14,482 nucleotides of DNA from an uncultured Eubacteriales bacterium (GCA_902492505.1 CABULU010000045.1:1-14482); one strand, 5' to 3'; counted from the first letter of the stretch, positions 5,961 through 12,883 are shown. Numbers and translations: made by a program. The notes: generated by a model not told the origin, from the letters alone.

Positions 5961-7442
5961 ATGATTAAGCTTAACAGAGAAGAACTCAACGACAAGATTA
6001 ACGCATGCTGGATCGGTAAAAATATCGGCGGCACAATCGGCGCTCCGTACGAGGGCAAACGGGAGCTTTTAAATGTAACGGGGTTTGTAACCGAGGCGGG
6101 AAAGCCTCTGCCCAACGACGACCTCGACCTTCAGCTTGTATGGCTGAAAGCACTTTACGAAAGAGGTCCGAAAAATATTAATTCAAAAGTGCTGGGAGAA
6201 TATTGGCTCACATACATCGGTCCCTGCTGGAACGAATACGGAATATGCAAAGCCAACATGCAGGATGGTTTTCTGCCGCCCATGTCGGGCAGTGTTTTGA
6301 ACGAAGACTGGAAGCATTCCAACGGCGCGTGGATACGCACCGAGGTTTGGGCGTGCTGCTTCCCCGCAATGCCCGAAACGGCAATGCGCATGGCGTTTGA
6401 GGATGCAAGCGTTGACCACGGCTTCGGCGAGGGTACATATGCAGCGATATTTGTTGCCGCAATGGAAAGCGTGGCTTTTATAAACAACAATATAAACGAG
6501 CTTTTGGAAATAGGTCTTTCAAAAATCCCCGAAAGCTGCCGAGTTTCGCGCAGCGTCCGGCTTGTAATGGACTGCTTTAAAAAGGGAATGGACTGGAAAG
6601 ACACAAGAAATGCCGTTGTCGAAGACTCCAAAGACCTGGGCTGGTTCCAGGCGCCCGCCAACGTGGCTTTTGTCGTGCTCGGTCTGCTTTACGGCGGCTG
6701 CGACTTTAAAAAGAGCATGCTTTATGCAGTAAACTGCGGAGACGATACCGACTGCACTGCGGCCACCGTCGGCTCTATCTTGGGCATCATGTACGGAAAC
6801 GCAGGTATTCCCGACGACTGGCGCCGTCACATAGGCGACGATATCCAGACTATCTGCATACGACAGGAGGCACACTCTTTCCCCGCGACATGCTCCGACC
6901 TCACAGAGCTTGTAATGCGCATTCTGCCCGTAACGCTCAACTCCAACAGACGTTTCAGACTCACTCAGAGCAAAAGCAATCCGGCAAAGGAAATGTGGGT
7001 TGAAATGACAGAGGAGCCGACATCAACAGACAATTTTGATATAAATTTATGGAAAGGCTGCGAGTTTGCGCAAGGACTTGCAGAGCGCTCGCCGTTTTCG
7101 ATTACAACCGAATGTGTGTATGCCGAGGCTATGGTTGAGCTGGACAGAGAGCCGACAATAAAACCGCTTGGCACCATCAGCGGAAAAATTACCGTAAAAC
7201 ACGACGATAAATCAAACGATCAAATGCATCTCAACGTCAAATGGTTCCTGCCCGAGGGCTTTACCGTTGACTGCCCGAAAAATCTACTGATGAATTTCCG
7301 TTCCGGAAAATCACAGACAAGTGAATGCCGCTTCACAATCACAGCGGGCGAGACAATCGGCGCGGACAATGATATTGTAATTCAAATCAAGTGCCCGCAT
7401 CGTCCGACTCCTATGTTTTTACCTATTCATATTATGGGCTAA
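5961..7442 (+). CDS. ADP-ribosylglycohydrolase-family protein with extra C-terminal domain
   Basis: A 493-residue protein with no signal peptide, so probably cytoplasmic. The first 310 or so residues are an ADP-ribosylglycohydrolase (DraG/ARH) fold. It has GKNIGGTIGAPYEG at residues 19-32, an acidic metal site PNDDLDLQ (Asp53, Asp54, Asp56) where the family has a TDDT-like motif, and GDDTDCTAATVGSILG at 260-275, the second metal site. Known members use two Mg ions to remove ADP-ribose from proteins or small molecules. Here the first motif deviates (N-D-D-L-D), so the substrate may differ. The last 130 residues or so (GTISGKITVKHDD to the end) read as a beta-sandwich like those appended to carbohydrate-active or surface proteins. 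A sugar-linked substrate is thus possible. A strong RBS is 8 bases before the ATG. It is transcribed alone from its own promoter and ended by a strong terminator. Confidence 0.88.
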   Translation: MIKLNREELNDKINACWIGKNIGGTIGAPYEGKRELLNVTGFVTEAGKPLPNDDLDLQLVWLKALYERGPKNINSKVLGEYWLTYIGPCWNEYGICKANMQDGFLPPMSGSVLNEDWKHSNGAWIRTEVWACCFPAMPETAMRMAFEDASVDHGFGEGTYAAIFVAAMESVAFINNNINELLEIGLSKIPESCRVSRSVRLVMDCFKKGMDWKDTRNAVVEDSKDLGWFQAPANVAFVVLGLLYGGCDFKKSMLYAVNCGDDTDCTAATVGSILGIMYGNAGIPDDWRRHIGDDIQTICIRQEAHSFPATCSDLTELVMRILPVTLNSNRRFRLTQSKSNPAKEMWVEMTEEPTSTDNFDINLWKGCEFAQGLAERSPFSITTECVYAEAMVELDREPTIKPLGTISGKITVKHDDKSNDQMHLNVKWFLPEGFTVDCPKNLLMNFRSGKSQTSECRFTITAGETIGADNDIVIQIKCPHRPTPMFLPIHIMG

Positions 7443-7456
7443 AAGGATATACAAAC

Positions 7457-7486
7457 AAAATCGGGACGTTTTCACGTCCCGATTTT
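7457..7486. terminator. Bidirectional terminator between convergent genes
   Basis: AAAATCGGGACGT-TTTC-ACGTCCCGATTTT is a 13-bp perfect stem, with A and T runs at its edges. It ends the glycohydrolase gene on the plus strand. It also touches the stop codon (7488-7486) of the minus-strand lipoprotein gene, so both transcripts end here. Confidence 0.92.
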
Positions 7487-8127
7487 TATTTTGACGAATT
7501 TAAAATTTCATACATCCGCTCAACTTCCTCAGACTGTATTATGCTCTCGTCCAGCTTCCCGTCTTCGTAAACGGTATAGCACAGGCTGCCGCTCAGAGCG
7601 CGGTAACTTTGAGCATCGCTCTCATTGACAGGTTTTATCTCTTCCAAAAACAAAAGATACTTTTTCCCCGCCTTAAGCTCCGGCTCGTTTGAATCATAAT
7701 AAATATTTCCCAACTGACCGCCGATACGCCGCACACGGATATTTCCGTCTGCACTGCCCTTTATTATGCGATGCGGCTTTACCGTCTGATAAGTATACAG
7801 CAATTCACCCTCCTCAGCACTGTCAGGCTGAACAACAGATGACTGACCAGTATATTCCACCACGGCAACAATATCAGCAGCTTCATACATCTCATCCGCC
7901 GTCATATGCCGGTACAGAAAATCGCAATACGATATAACATCTCCTTCGGCAGGCTGCTGTTTCTCATCTGCCTCGCCGTACGCGGAAACATCCGAATTAT
8001 CCGCGTTATGCTCCGGCGCATCGGTCTGCCGGGCAGACGCTGCGCCGCTTCCTACATCCGCCATTTTGCAGGATACAAGGGATAAAAGCATAAGCAAAGC
8101 TAAAAGCAATGCAATCCGTCTTTTCAC
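7486..8127 (-). CDS. Putative lipoprotein, function unknown
   Basis: A 213-residue surface lipoprotein. The frame is open further upstream, but the GTG at 8127 is chosen: GGAGGT sits 7-8 bases before it, and the protein then begins with a clean signal (KRRIALLLALLMLLSLVSC, lipidated Cys20). An Ala/Asp/Glu-rich linker of about 50 residues follows. The folded part starts near DEMYEAADIVAVVEYTG and includes KPHRIIKGSADGNIRVRRIGGQLG and LKAGKKYLLFLEE. This reads as a beta-rich module seen in uncharacterised Gram-positive lipoproteins, with a promoter of alternating strands and a conserved K-G..I.VR..GG pattern. No catalytic motif is visible. No convincing promoter was found in the 130 bases upstream; TGCACA-N16-TATAGT (near 8245-8218) is the best guess. 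Confidence 0.82.
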   Translation of the reverse strand: MKRRIALLLALLMLLSLVSCKMADVGSGAASARQTDAPEHNADNSDVSAYGEADEKQQPAEGDVISYCDFLYRHMTADEMYEAADIVAVVEYTGQSSVVQPDSAEEGELLYTYQTVKPHRIIKGSADGNIRVRRIGGQLGNIYYDSNEPELKAGKKYLLFLEEIKPVNESDAQSYRALSGSLCYTVYEDGKLDESIIQSEEVERMYEILNSSK

Positions 8128-8261
8128 AGGTATTACCTCCATTCTGTTTATTTTACTTATAATTGTAATCAGAAGAGTAAAACGCTGCATATTTGACATA
8201 AAAAATCATTTTTTGTGAAAATATACTATATTACGGCACGGAAAACTGTGCATTTTAACAA

Positions 8262-8489
8262 TTAAATGTTTTTCCGACCAAAATTATTTAAAATTACGAA
8301 TGCAAAAACAACAATCAATATATCTATAACAAAGACGACACCGGGTATCTCATGAAAAACAGCACACACGCCAGCGTTGCAACCATCGGCTCGGCAGTTG
8401 CCATAATAGAGGCCTGTCCCGACAAGACCCATAGTATACAGCAAAAACAGAATAACGGCAGTCACAAGTCCCATATCAGCAGTCAGCAC
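8262..8489 (-). CDS. Possible small membrane protein (perhaps a gene fragment)
   Basis: An open frame of 75 codons from GTG 8489, predicted to hold two hydrophobic helices: LVTAVILFLLYTMGLVGTGLYYG and a C-terminal GVVFVIDILIVVFAFVIL. Between them lies a short Cys-containing loop (NCRADGCNAGVC). A GGGAG 5 bases before the GTG could be a ribosome site. The frame extends upstream without stop to 8531, adding ADNSEDCGGAGEF. It ends with a charged tail (NNFGRKNI), as real membrane proteins do. A second short hydrophobic frame upstream (8544-8645) is in the same phase, separated by three stop codons. The two may therefore be parts of one decayed gene. No family recognised. Confidence 0.4.
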   Translation of the reverse strand: MLTADMGLVTAVILFLLYTMGLVGTGLYYGNCRADGCNAGVCAVFHEIPGVVFVIDILIVVFAFVILNNFGRKNI

Positions 8490-8543
8490 AAACTCTCCCG
8501 CGCCGCCGCAGTCCTCAGAGTTATCCGCTCATTATAAATCAAG

Positions 8544-8645
8544 TCAGACGCCGCCGTCACAAAAAACGGCGCCGGATAAAGCAAGTATGACAGCAGCAGA
8601 TATAGACGCTGCGCCTGCTATAATAAGCAAAGAATGTTTTTTCAC
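8544..8645 (-). CDS. Possible 33-residue hydrophobic peptide or broken gene start
   Basis: GTG 8645 opens a 33-codon frame, MKKHSLLIIAGAASISAA followed by VILALSGAVFCDGGV and a stop. It looks exactly like a signal or membrane-anchor N-terminus. GGGG lies about 7 bases upstream and an extended -10 promoter (TGTTATAAT) lies 45 bases upstream, so expression is plausible. The frame is the same as that of the 75-codon reading frame downstream, with TGA, TAA and TGA in between. It could be a genuine micropeptide or the 5' end of a gene inactivated by nonsense changes. Confidence 0.35.
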   Translation of the reverse strand: MKKHSLLIIAGAASISAAVILALSGAVFCDGGV

Positions 8646-8682
8646 TTGTTTACCCCATTTTTAAATCTAATATACGGCTTAA

Positions 8683-8707
8683 TATTATAACACCATAAAC
8701 CGGTGTT
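8683..8707 (-). promoter_or_regulatory. Extended -10 promoter overlapped by an inverted repeat
   Basis: On the minus strand TG-T-TATAAT forms an extended -10 element with no good -35. The spacer region carries AACACC-GGTTTAT-GGTGTT, a 6-bp inverted repeat (8689-8707) that abuts the -10. A protein bound there would block polymerase, so it is an operator candidate for the small hydrophobic frames downstream. Confidence 0.45.
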
Positions 8708-8765
8708 TTCTATACAATTAAAAAATACAGCGTTTTTTCCGAATAGAATCGCTCTACTGACAGAG

Positions 8766-8796
8766 AAGCTCATTCTACTCTCAGTAGAATGAGCTT
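8766..8796. repeat. Perfect 14-bp dyad upstream of the XRE regulator promoter
   Basis: AAGCTCATTCTACT-CTC-AGTAGAATGAGCTT is a perfect 14-bp inverted repeat with a 3-base centre. A run of eight As follows on the plus strand, and the -35 of the regulator gene begins 11 bases after the repeat. There is no T run after it in either reading direction, so it is not a normal terminator. CTACTGA at 8754-8760 can also pair with TCAGTAG at 8781-8787, giving an alternative fold. A binding site for the XRE protein itself, or for another dimeric regulator, is the simplest reading. Confidence 0.7.
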
Positions 8797-8807
8797 AAAA
8801 AAAACGG

Positions 8808-8836
8808 TTGAAAGGCGAATAATTTTATGTTATACT
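8808..8836 (+). promoter_or_regulatory. Sigma-A promoter of the XRE regulator gene
   Basis: TTGAAA (8808-8813), a 17-base spacer and TATACT (8831-8836), with an extended -10 TG one base before it. The A8 tract just upstream could act as an UP element. Transcription would start near 8843, 45 bases before the start codon. Confidence 0.8.
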
Positions 8837-8887
8837 GTAATATATTTGTATTCACAGCAGTATTTAGGCGGAAAGGAGGCGTATAAA

Positions 8888-9517
8888 TTGGATGAAATCA
8901 AAAACGTCGTTGCCGAAAACCTCAAAGCCCTGAGAACGACTGCCGGTCTGACGCAGGGGGAGCTTGCCGAACAGCTAAACTATTCGGATAAGGCTGTTTC
9001 AAAATGGGAGCGCGGAGAATCAATTCCGGATGTACAGGTGCTCAAGCAGCTTGCCGACATGTACGGAGTCGGAGTTGATTATCTTTTGAGCAGTGACCAC
9101 AAGCCTCAGATACATTCCGAGGACGCGGCGAAAATAATACGAAAAAACAGACTGATTATAACGCTGCTCGCCGTATCAGTGGTGTGGCTTGTCGCTACAA
9201 TAGCGTTTGTGCTTCTGCGTCTGTCGCTTGAAACGCTCTCCAATATATGGCTTTCATACATTGTCGCCATCCCCGTTTCCTGTATTGTTTTGCTTGTTTT
9301 CAACTCAATTTGGGGAAGGCATACGCTGAACTTTGTTATTATCTCGGTTCTTATGTGGTCAACGATTTTATCATTATGCCTCATACTTTCGTTTGACAAC
9401 ATCTGGCTTACGTTTGTGATAGGCATACCCGCACAAATTATAATCGCACTTTGGTCAAGGCTTAAATCGACCAAGCTCGGAACTATAATTCAGCGCGCGT
9501 CAAAAAATAAGAGCTAA
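8888..9517 (+). CDS. Membrane-anchored XRE-family transcriptional regulator
   Basis: A 209-residue regulator. Translation is taken from TTG 8888 because AAAGGAGG (8872-8879) lies 8 bases before it. The longer open frame would begin inside the upstream dyad and before the promoter. Residues 5-67 are a classic Cro/C1 helix-turn-helix: NLKALRTTAGLTQGELAEQL, then YSDKAVSKWERGESIPD, then the LKQLADMYGVGVDYLL tail. After a short linker come four hydrophobic helices (LIITLLAVSVVWLVATIAFV; IWLSYIVAIPVSCIVLLV; FVIISVLMWSTILSLCLIL; WLTFVIGIPAQIIIALW). This layout is common in Clostridia, where the membrane part is thought to sense envelope conditions. The target is unknown; the adjacent dyad and the lipoprotein gene 85 bp downstream are the obvious candidates. 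Confidence 0.9.
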   Translation: MDEIKNVVAENLKALRTTAGLTQGELAEQLNYSDKAVSKWERGESIPDVQVLKQLADMYGVGVDYLLSSDHKPQIHSEDAAKIIRKNRLIITLLAVSVVWLVATIAFVLLRLSLETLSNIWLSYIVAIPVSCIVLLVFNSIWGRHTLNFVIISVLMWSTILSLCLILSFDNIWLTFVIGIPAQIIIALWSRLKSTKLGTIIQRASKNKS

Positions 9518-9602
9518 GCTTGATAGAGCAATCATCAATTGTTTAAATATAACAAAAGGGTATGTAATTTTATAAGTACGCCCGAAGCTTAAGGAGAAAT
9601 TC

Positions 9603-10076
9603 ATGAAAAAGACATTATTGAAAGTTGTTACGGTCATCGCCGCATTTTGTATGCTTGCGTCAGTTGCATCATGCGCGGGAGAACGAGTGGCAGTATACAC
9701 AAATGAAAACGAAGTAAACGGCATTAAAGTGGCAGAAACCCTGACATTCAATGCAAAGGGCGATATAATTTATCAGATAACGGAAAATATGAAGTTGGAT
9801 TTATCTGAATTCAGTGAAAATGAAATAACAAGCCTTAAAGATGTCTTCAAAACCTCAATAACCGATGTCTATTCCGAAATAGAAGGAGTCACCTGCACAG
9901 ATGATTTGACAGACGGCATATATACAATAAACGCTGTAATTCCCGCAGAAAAGGAAATACTCAGTGTCGTCGCCGAAAAGGGGCTGTTGGAATTTACCGG
10001 CAACAGCTCAAGGCTGTCGCTTACCGTTACCGAAAAATCGCTAAAAGAAAGCGGATATGAAAAAGCGGAGCAATAA
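9603..10076 (+). CDS. YehR-like lipoprotein (DUF1307 type)
   Basis: A 157-residue lipoprotein: MKKTLLKVVTVIAA, then FCMLASVASC with Cys24 as the lipidation site. The mature part has alternating strands (GIKVAETLTFNAKGDIIYQITE) and a helical segment, and includes YSEIEGVTCTDDLTDGIYTINAVI. It resembles the small YehR/DUF1307 lipoproteins, whose function is unknown. The assignment rests on signal, length and this pattern, not on a diagnostic motif. AAGGAGA lies 7 bases before the ATG. It is 85 bp after the membrane-bound XRE gene with no terminator between, so co-transcription is possible. A weak TTGATA-N17-TTAAAT (near 9519-9548) could also be its own promoter. A strong terminator follows. Confidence 0.8.
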   Translation: MKKTLLKVVTVIAAFCMLASVASCAGERVAVYTNENEVNGIKVAETLTFNAKGDIIYQITENMKLDLSEFSENEITSLKDVFKTSITDVYSEIEGVTCTDDLTDGIYTINAVIPAEKEILSVVAEKGLLEFTGNSSRLSLTVTEKSLKESGYEKAEQ

Positions 10077-10110
10077 GCCATGTCACAGCAAATATCCGTC
10101 GGATAACGCA

Positions 10111-10140
10111 AAAACCACTGTGGTAAAACACAGTGGTTTT
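10111..10140. terminator. Bidirectional terminator between convergent genes
   Basis: AAAACCACTGTG-GTAAAA-CACAGTGGTTTT is a 12-bp perfect stem with a T-rich run after it on the plus strand. It ends the lipoprotein transcript 35 bases after its stop. It also overlaps the stop codon of ispDF (10141-10139) from the other side. Confidence 0.92.
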
Positions 10141-11290
10141 ATTTTTGCATCAGAGAACACACGGCATGAGCCGCAATTCCCTCCAGCGAGCCTGTAAATC
10201 CGAGCTTTTCCTCAGTTGTCGCTTTGACATTTACAGTACCGGGCAAAACTCCCAGCACACCTGAAATATTGCTTCGCATCTGCGGAATATATCCTGAAAG
10301 CCTGGGCTTTTGAGCAATTATAGTAATATCGCAGTTTATAACGGAAAATCTGTCAAGTACCTTTTGCGCGGCAGATTTTAAAAGCAGCATACTCGAAATG
10401 CCCTTATATTTTGGGTCACTGTCAGGAAAAAGCGTTCCGATATCACCAAGTGCCGCCGCTCCGAGCAGCGCGTCAATCAGGGCATGAAGCGCAACATCCG
10501 CGTCGGAATGACCGTCAAGCCCCATATCAAAGTCAATCTTTTCACCGCAAAGCCAAAGCTCACGTCCGTACATAAGCCTATGCACATCATAGCCGTGACC
10601 GACGCGGACAGCTCCCGCGCCGCAAAGGCGGGAGCAAATGTCCAAATCCTCTTTCACGGTGATTTTTATATTTTCATTTGTACCGAACACGGTTTTCACC
10701 CGCTTTCCGTAATATTCATAGACAGCGCAATCGTCGGTAAACTCAACATCGGTTTCAAGCGCCTTAGCTGAGAGTTCAAGATACTCGGCGCGCAAAAAAA
10801 CCTGTGGGGTTTGGATGCGTACTAAATTTTTTCGGTCAACGGTTAAAACTATATCTGCGTTATCATCAATACGCTTTACGGTATCGGTCACCGGCACGCC
10901 GAGCGCAGCGGCACCGCACTCAAATGCTGCACGGCATGTGCGCTCAATCTGCTGCGGCTTTATCATAGGCCGCGCGCCGTCCATAACGGCAACATACTCG
11001 CCTTTTGCCGACAACACTCCGTTTCTGACAGACTCCGCACGGGTATTGCCGCCCTTGGTCAAACAGCAAGTTTTGGAAATACCGAATCTTTCAATTTCAG
11101 TACGTACTCTTTCAAAGCTCTCCAGCTTGGCAACGACCACAATCTCGCATATCTGCGCACATGCGGCACACGCGGCAAGAGTTCTTATAAAAACGGGTAC
11201 TCCGTTTATCTCGGAAAATATCTTATCGGTACCGCCCATCCTGACAGAACTGCCCGCACAGACGACAACAGCACTAACCGTTTTACTCAT
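10139..11290 (-). CDS. ispDF: Bifunctional IspD-IspF isoprenoid synthesis enzyme
   Basis: A 383-residue fusion covering two steps of the non-mevalonate (MEP) pathway. The N-terminal half is IspD, which joins CTP to MEP. It shows SAVVVCAGSSVRMGGTDK (nucleotide-binding loop and Lys), GGNTRAESVRNGV and VMDGARP, where most members have H-D-x-A-R-P. The last 160 residues are IspF, the cyclodiphosphate synthase: VGHGYDVHRL (metal Asp and His), DGHSDADVALHALIDALLGA, GDIGTLFPDSDPKYKG and the CDP-site ATTEEKLGFTG. IspE is not in the fusion, as is usual. The frame opens 12 bases earlier at GTG 11302, but ATG 11290 is preferred because GGAGG sits 5 bases before it. It lies 28 bp after carD on the same strand and is probably co-transcribed with it. 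Both active sites look intact, apart from the His-to-Met change. Confidence 0.95.
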   Translation of the reverse strand: MSKTVSAVVVCAGSSVRMGGTDKIFSEINGVPVFIRTLAACAACAQICEIVVVAKLESFERVRTEIERFGISKTCCLTKGGNTRAESVRNGVLSAKGEYVAVMDGARPMIKPQQIERTCRAAFECGAAALGVPVTDTVKRIDDNADIVLTVDRKNLVRIQTPQVFLRAEYLELSAKALETDVEFTDDCAVYEYYGKRVKTVFGTNENIKITVKEDLDICSRLCGAGAVRVGHGYDVHRLMYGRELWLCGEKIDFDMGLDGHSDADVALHALIDALLGAAALGDIGTLFPDSDPKYKGISSMLLLKSAAQKVLDRFSVINCDITIIAQKPRLSGYIPQMRSNISGVLGVLPGTVNVKATTEEKLGFTGSLEGIAAHAVCSLMQK

Positions 11291-11318
11291 ACACCCCTCC
11301 ACGACCGCATATAAAAAA

Positions 11319-11792
11319 TCAAAATTTACTCAGAATTTCCTCAAATATTTCAGAAGTATCCGTTTCAAGCGCGGCATTAAGCTCGGAGCATAAAATACTC
11401 TTTGTCAATATAAACATTTTTCTGTCGCTGGTGGAAAGCCCGTGATTTTTTTCACGCTGGATAAGTCCGCTCAGCACATCCGCCACGCTGTCGACCGTTC
11501 CCATCTTCAGCTTATCGACGTTTTCCTTATACCGCTTGTTCCACGGAATATCCGGGTCTTCCTTCATACAGTCAAAGCCCTCGATAATCCGTCTTGCCTC
11601 CGCCTTTGACACAACGGGACGCAACTGCACGCCGGAAGTATTATTCACCGGCACCATAAGTGTAATGTTCCCGCTGTAAATTTTCACACGGTAATACTCA
11701 ACGGCTTTTTCATCAATTATCCGTTCCTCAATCGCCTCTATTTCACCGGCGCCGTGCATCGGGTATACGATTTTCTCTCCGACCTTAAACAA
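11319..11792 (-). CDS. carD: CarD-family transcriptional regulator
   Basis: A 157-residue regulator that binds the RNA polymerase beta subunit and stabilises open promoter complexes, especially at rRNA-type promoters. The N-terminal tudor-like part is clear: FKVGEKIVYPMHGAGEIEAIE, then KAVEYYRVKIY and ITLMVPVNNTSGVQLRPVV. The C-terminal helical part binds DNA and contains W-N-K-R-Y (IPWNKRYKENVDKL), LSGLIQREKNHGLSTSDRKM and ILCSELNAAL, all hallmarks of the family and of its usual length. Translation starts at TTG 11792, with GGAGAAG a few bases upstream; no ATG fits better. It is the first gene of an operon with ispDF behind a strong promoter. The same arrangement is frequent in Firmicutes. 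Confidence 0.95.
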   Translation of the reverse strand: MFKVGEKIVYPMHGAGEIEAIEERIIDEKAVEYYRVKIYSGNITLMVPVNNTSGVQLRPVVSKAEARRIIEGFDCMKEDPDIPWNKRYKENVDKLKMGTVDSVADVLSGLIQREKNHGLSTSDRKMFILTKSILCSELNAALETDTSEIFEEILSKF

Positions 11793-11813
11793 TTTTCTTC
11801 TCCGTTTCTTTTG

Positions 11814-11827
11814 CGGGCAAAAGCCCG
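11814..11827 (-). promoter_or_regulatory. Short GC hairpin in the carD leader
   Basis: CGGGC-TTTT-GCCCG on the minus strand is a 5-bp all-GC stem. It lies between the predicted transcription start (near 11843) and the carD ribosome site. It is too short and lacks a U run for termination, but may tune mRNA stability or translation from the TTG start. Confidence 0.3.
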
Positions 11828-11849
11828 TATATCCTTAATCTACAATTAA

Positions 11850-11878
11850 ATTATACTACTTTTTTACATAAAAAGCAA
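11850..11878 (-). promoter_or_regulatory. Sigma-A promoter of carD-ispDF
   Basis: TTGCTT (11878-11873), a 17-base spacer and a perfect TATAAT (11855-11850) on the minus strand. The predicted leader is about 50 bases. The -35 boxes of this promoter and of the divergent HAD-gene promoter are about 30 bp apart. Confidence 0.8.
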
Positions 11879-11909
11879 GAAATTAAATTATCATTTTTGC
11901 AGATACCAC

Positions 11910-11937
11910 TTGATTGTTGATATATACGTGGTATAAT
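11910..11937 (+). promoter_or_regulatory. Extended -10 promoter of the HAD phosphatase gene
   Basis: TTGATT (11910-11915), a 16-base spacer and a perfect TATAAT (11932-11937), with TG one base before it (TGGTATAAT). Transcription would start near 11944, just upstream of the GGAGG site, which supports the downstream TTG over the longer open frame. Confidence 0.8.
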
Positions 11938-11970
11938 ATGAAGATATATTTTACAGTGGAGGTAAGGGGT

Positions 11971-12771
11971 TTGGGGAAATTTGACGGAATATTGATTTGC
12001 TCCGATATTGACGGGACGATACTCGAAAATTCAACATTCGGCAGCATTTTTGAAAAGAACGCCGAAGCGGTAAAATACTTCACCGACAACGGAGGAAGAT
12101 TTACCTTTATTACGGGACGGTACAAGTTTTTTCTGAGGGATATGCCACTGTATCCGCTGATAAACGCACCCGCCGGCATTTTTAACGGCGCCGCCGTCTA
12201 TGACTATCAAAACGACACACTTCTGTACGCAAGGCATATAGAGCATAACTGCGAGGAGCTTGAGGACGCGGCAAAGGATTTTCACGGTCATCTCATACGT
12301 ATTACATATCCGATTGACACGGAGGAAAGCACCGTTCAGTTTTTCTCCGACGCTCTGCCCGCGCAGCTTTATGGAAAAAAGCCGCTTAAATGTATATACG
12401 TATTTGATAATGAGCAGAGTGCGCTCGAATTCAAAAATAAGCTTTTGAACGACAGCCGGTTTAACGACTGCTATATTTCCCGCTCGTGGAATGTCAGCGT
12501 GGAGCTGACAAGCGCGATGGCTACCAAGGGACATGCTGCAAAATACATAAAAGAATTTACCGGCGCACGAACTCTTGTCACAATAGGAGACTATGAAAAC
12601 GACATACCGATGCTAAAGCTTTCAGACATCGGCGCCGCTGTCGGTTCAGCACCCGATTCGGTAAAATCCGCAGCCGACATAATAGTAAAGCCCTGCTGCG
12701 ACGGTGCTGTTTTTGACCTCATCGAGCTTCTCAGCAAAAAAACGAATAAGTCCGACGTATACACAATATAG
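11971..12771 (+). CDS. Cof-type HAD-superfamily phosphatase
   Basis: A 266-residue cytoplasmic phosphatase of the HAD-IIB (Cof) class, which dephosphorylates sugar phosphates, flavin nucleotides or similar small molecules. All four HAD motifs are present: nucleophile and acid Asp12 and Asp14 in CSDIDGTIL; Thr48 in FITGRYKF; Lys in ATKGHAAKYI; and the acidic GDYENDIPML for Mg. The cap (about residues 80-180) sits between motifs II and III, as in class C2. The start is taken as TTG 11971, since GGAGG (11958-11962) is 8 bases before it. The frame is open back to 11914, but that would start within the promoter. It is divergent from carD-ispDF and transcribed alone. The substrate cannot be inferred, since this family is promiscuous. 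Confidence 0.92.
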   Translation: MGKFDGILICSDIDGTILENSTFGSIFEKNAEAVKYFTDNGGRFTFITGRYKFFLRDMPLYPLINAPAGIFNGAAVYDYQNDTLLYARHIEHNCEELEDAAKDFHGHLIRITYPIDTEESTVQFFSDALPAQLYGKKPLKCIYVFDNEQSALEFKNKLLNDSRFNDCYISRSWNVSVELTSAMATKGHAAKYIKEFTGARTLVTIGDYENDIPMLKLSDIGAAVGSAPDSVKSAADIIVKPCCDGAVFDLIELLSKKTNKSDVYTI

Positions 12772-12773
12772 TT

Positions 12774-12810
12774 AAAATGCCCAACGGAAATTGAATCCGT
12801 TGGGCATTTT
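12774..12810 (+). terminator. Terminator of the HAD phosphatase gene
   Basis: AAAATGCCCAACGGA pairs with TCCGTTGGGCATTTT over 15 bp, with a 7-base loop (AATTGAA). It begins 3 bases after the TAG stop. The U tract is formed by the end of the stem (TTTT). It isolates the phosphatase gene from the EF-G-like gene downstream. Confidence 0.9.
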
Positions 12811-12883
12811 AAGCCTTCAAAGTCGGATTTTTGTGTAATTTGACTAAATTTACGGCGTTACAATAAGTTTTTTGTTCAAAGCA

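Noticed and set aside
8200..8790. tRNA or other structured RNA gene in the low-coding stretch
   Set aside because: No cloverleaf, CCA end or T-loop consensus was found on either strand.
8766..8804. Intrinsic terminator at the 14-bp dyad
   Set aside because: On the plus strand the stem is followed by As, and on the minus strand the T run precedes the stem, so neither direction gives a hairpin followed by Us.
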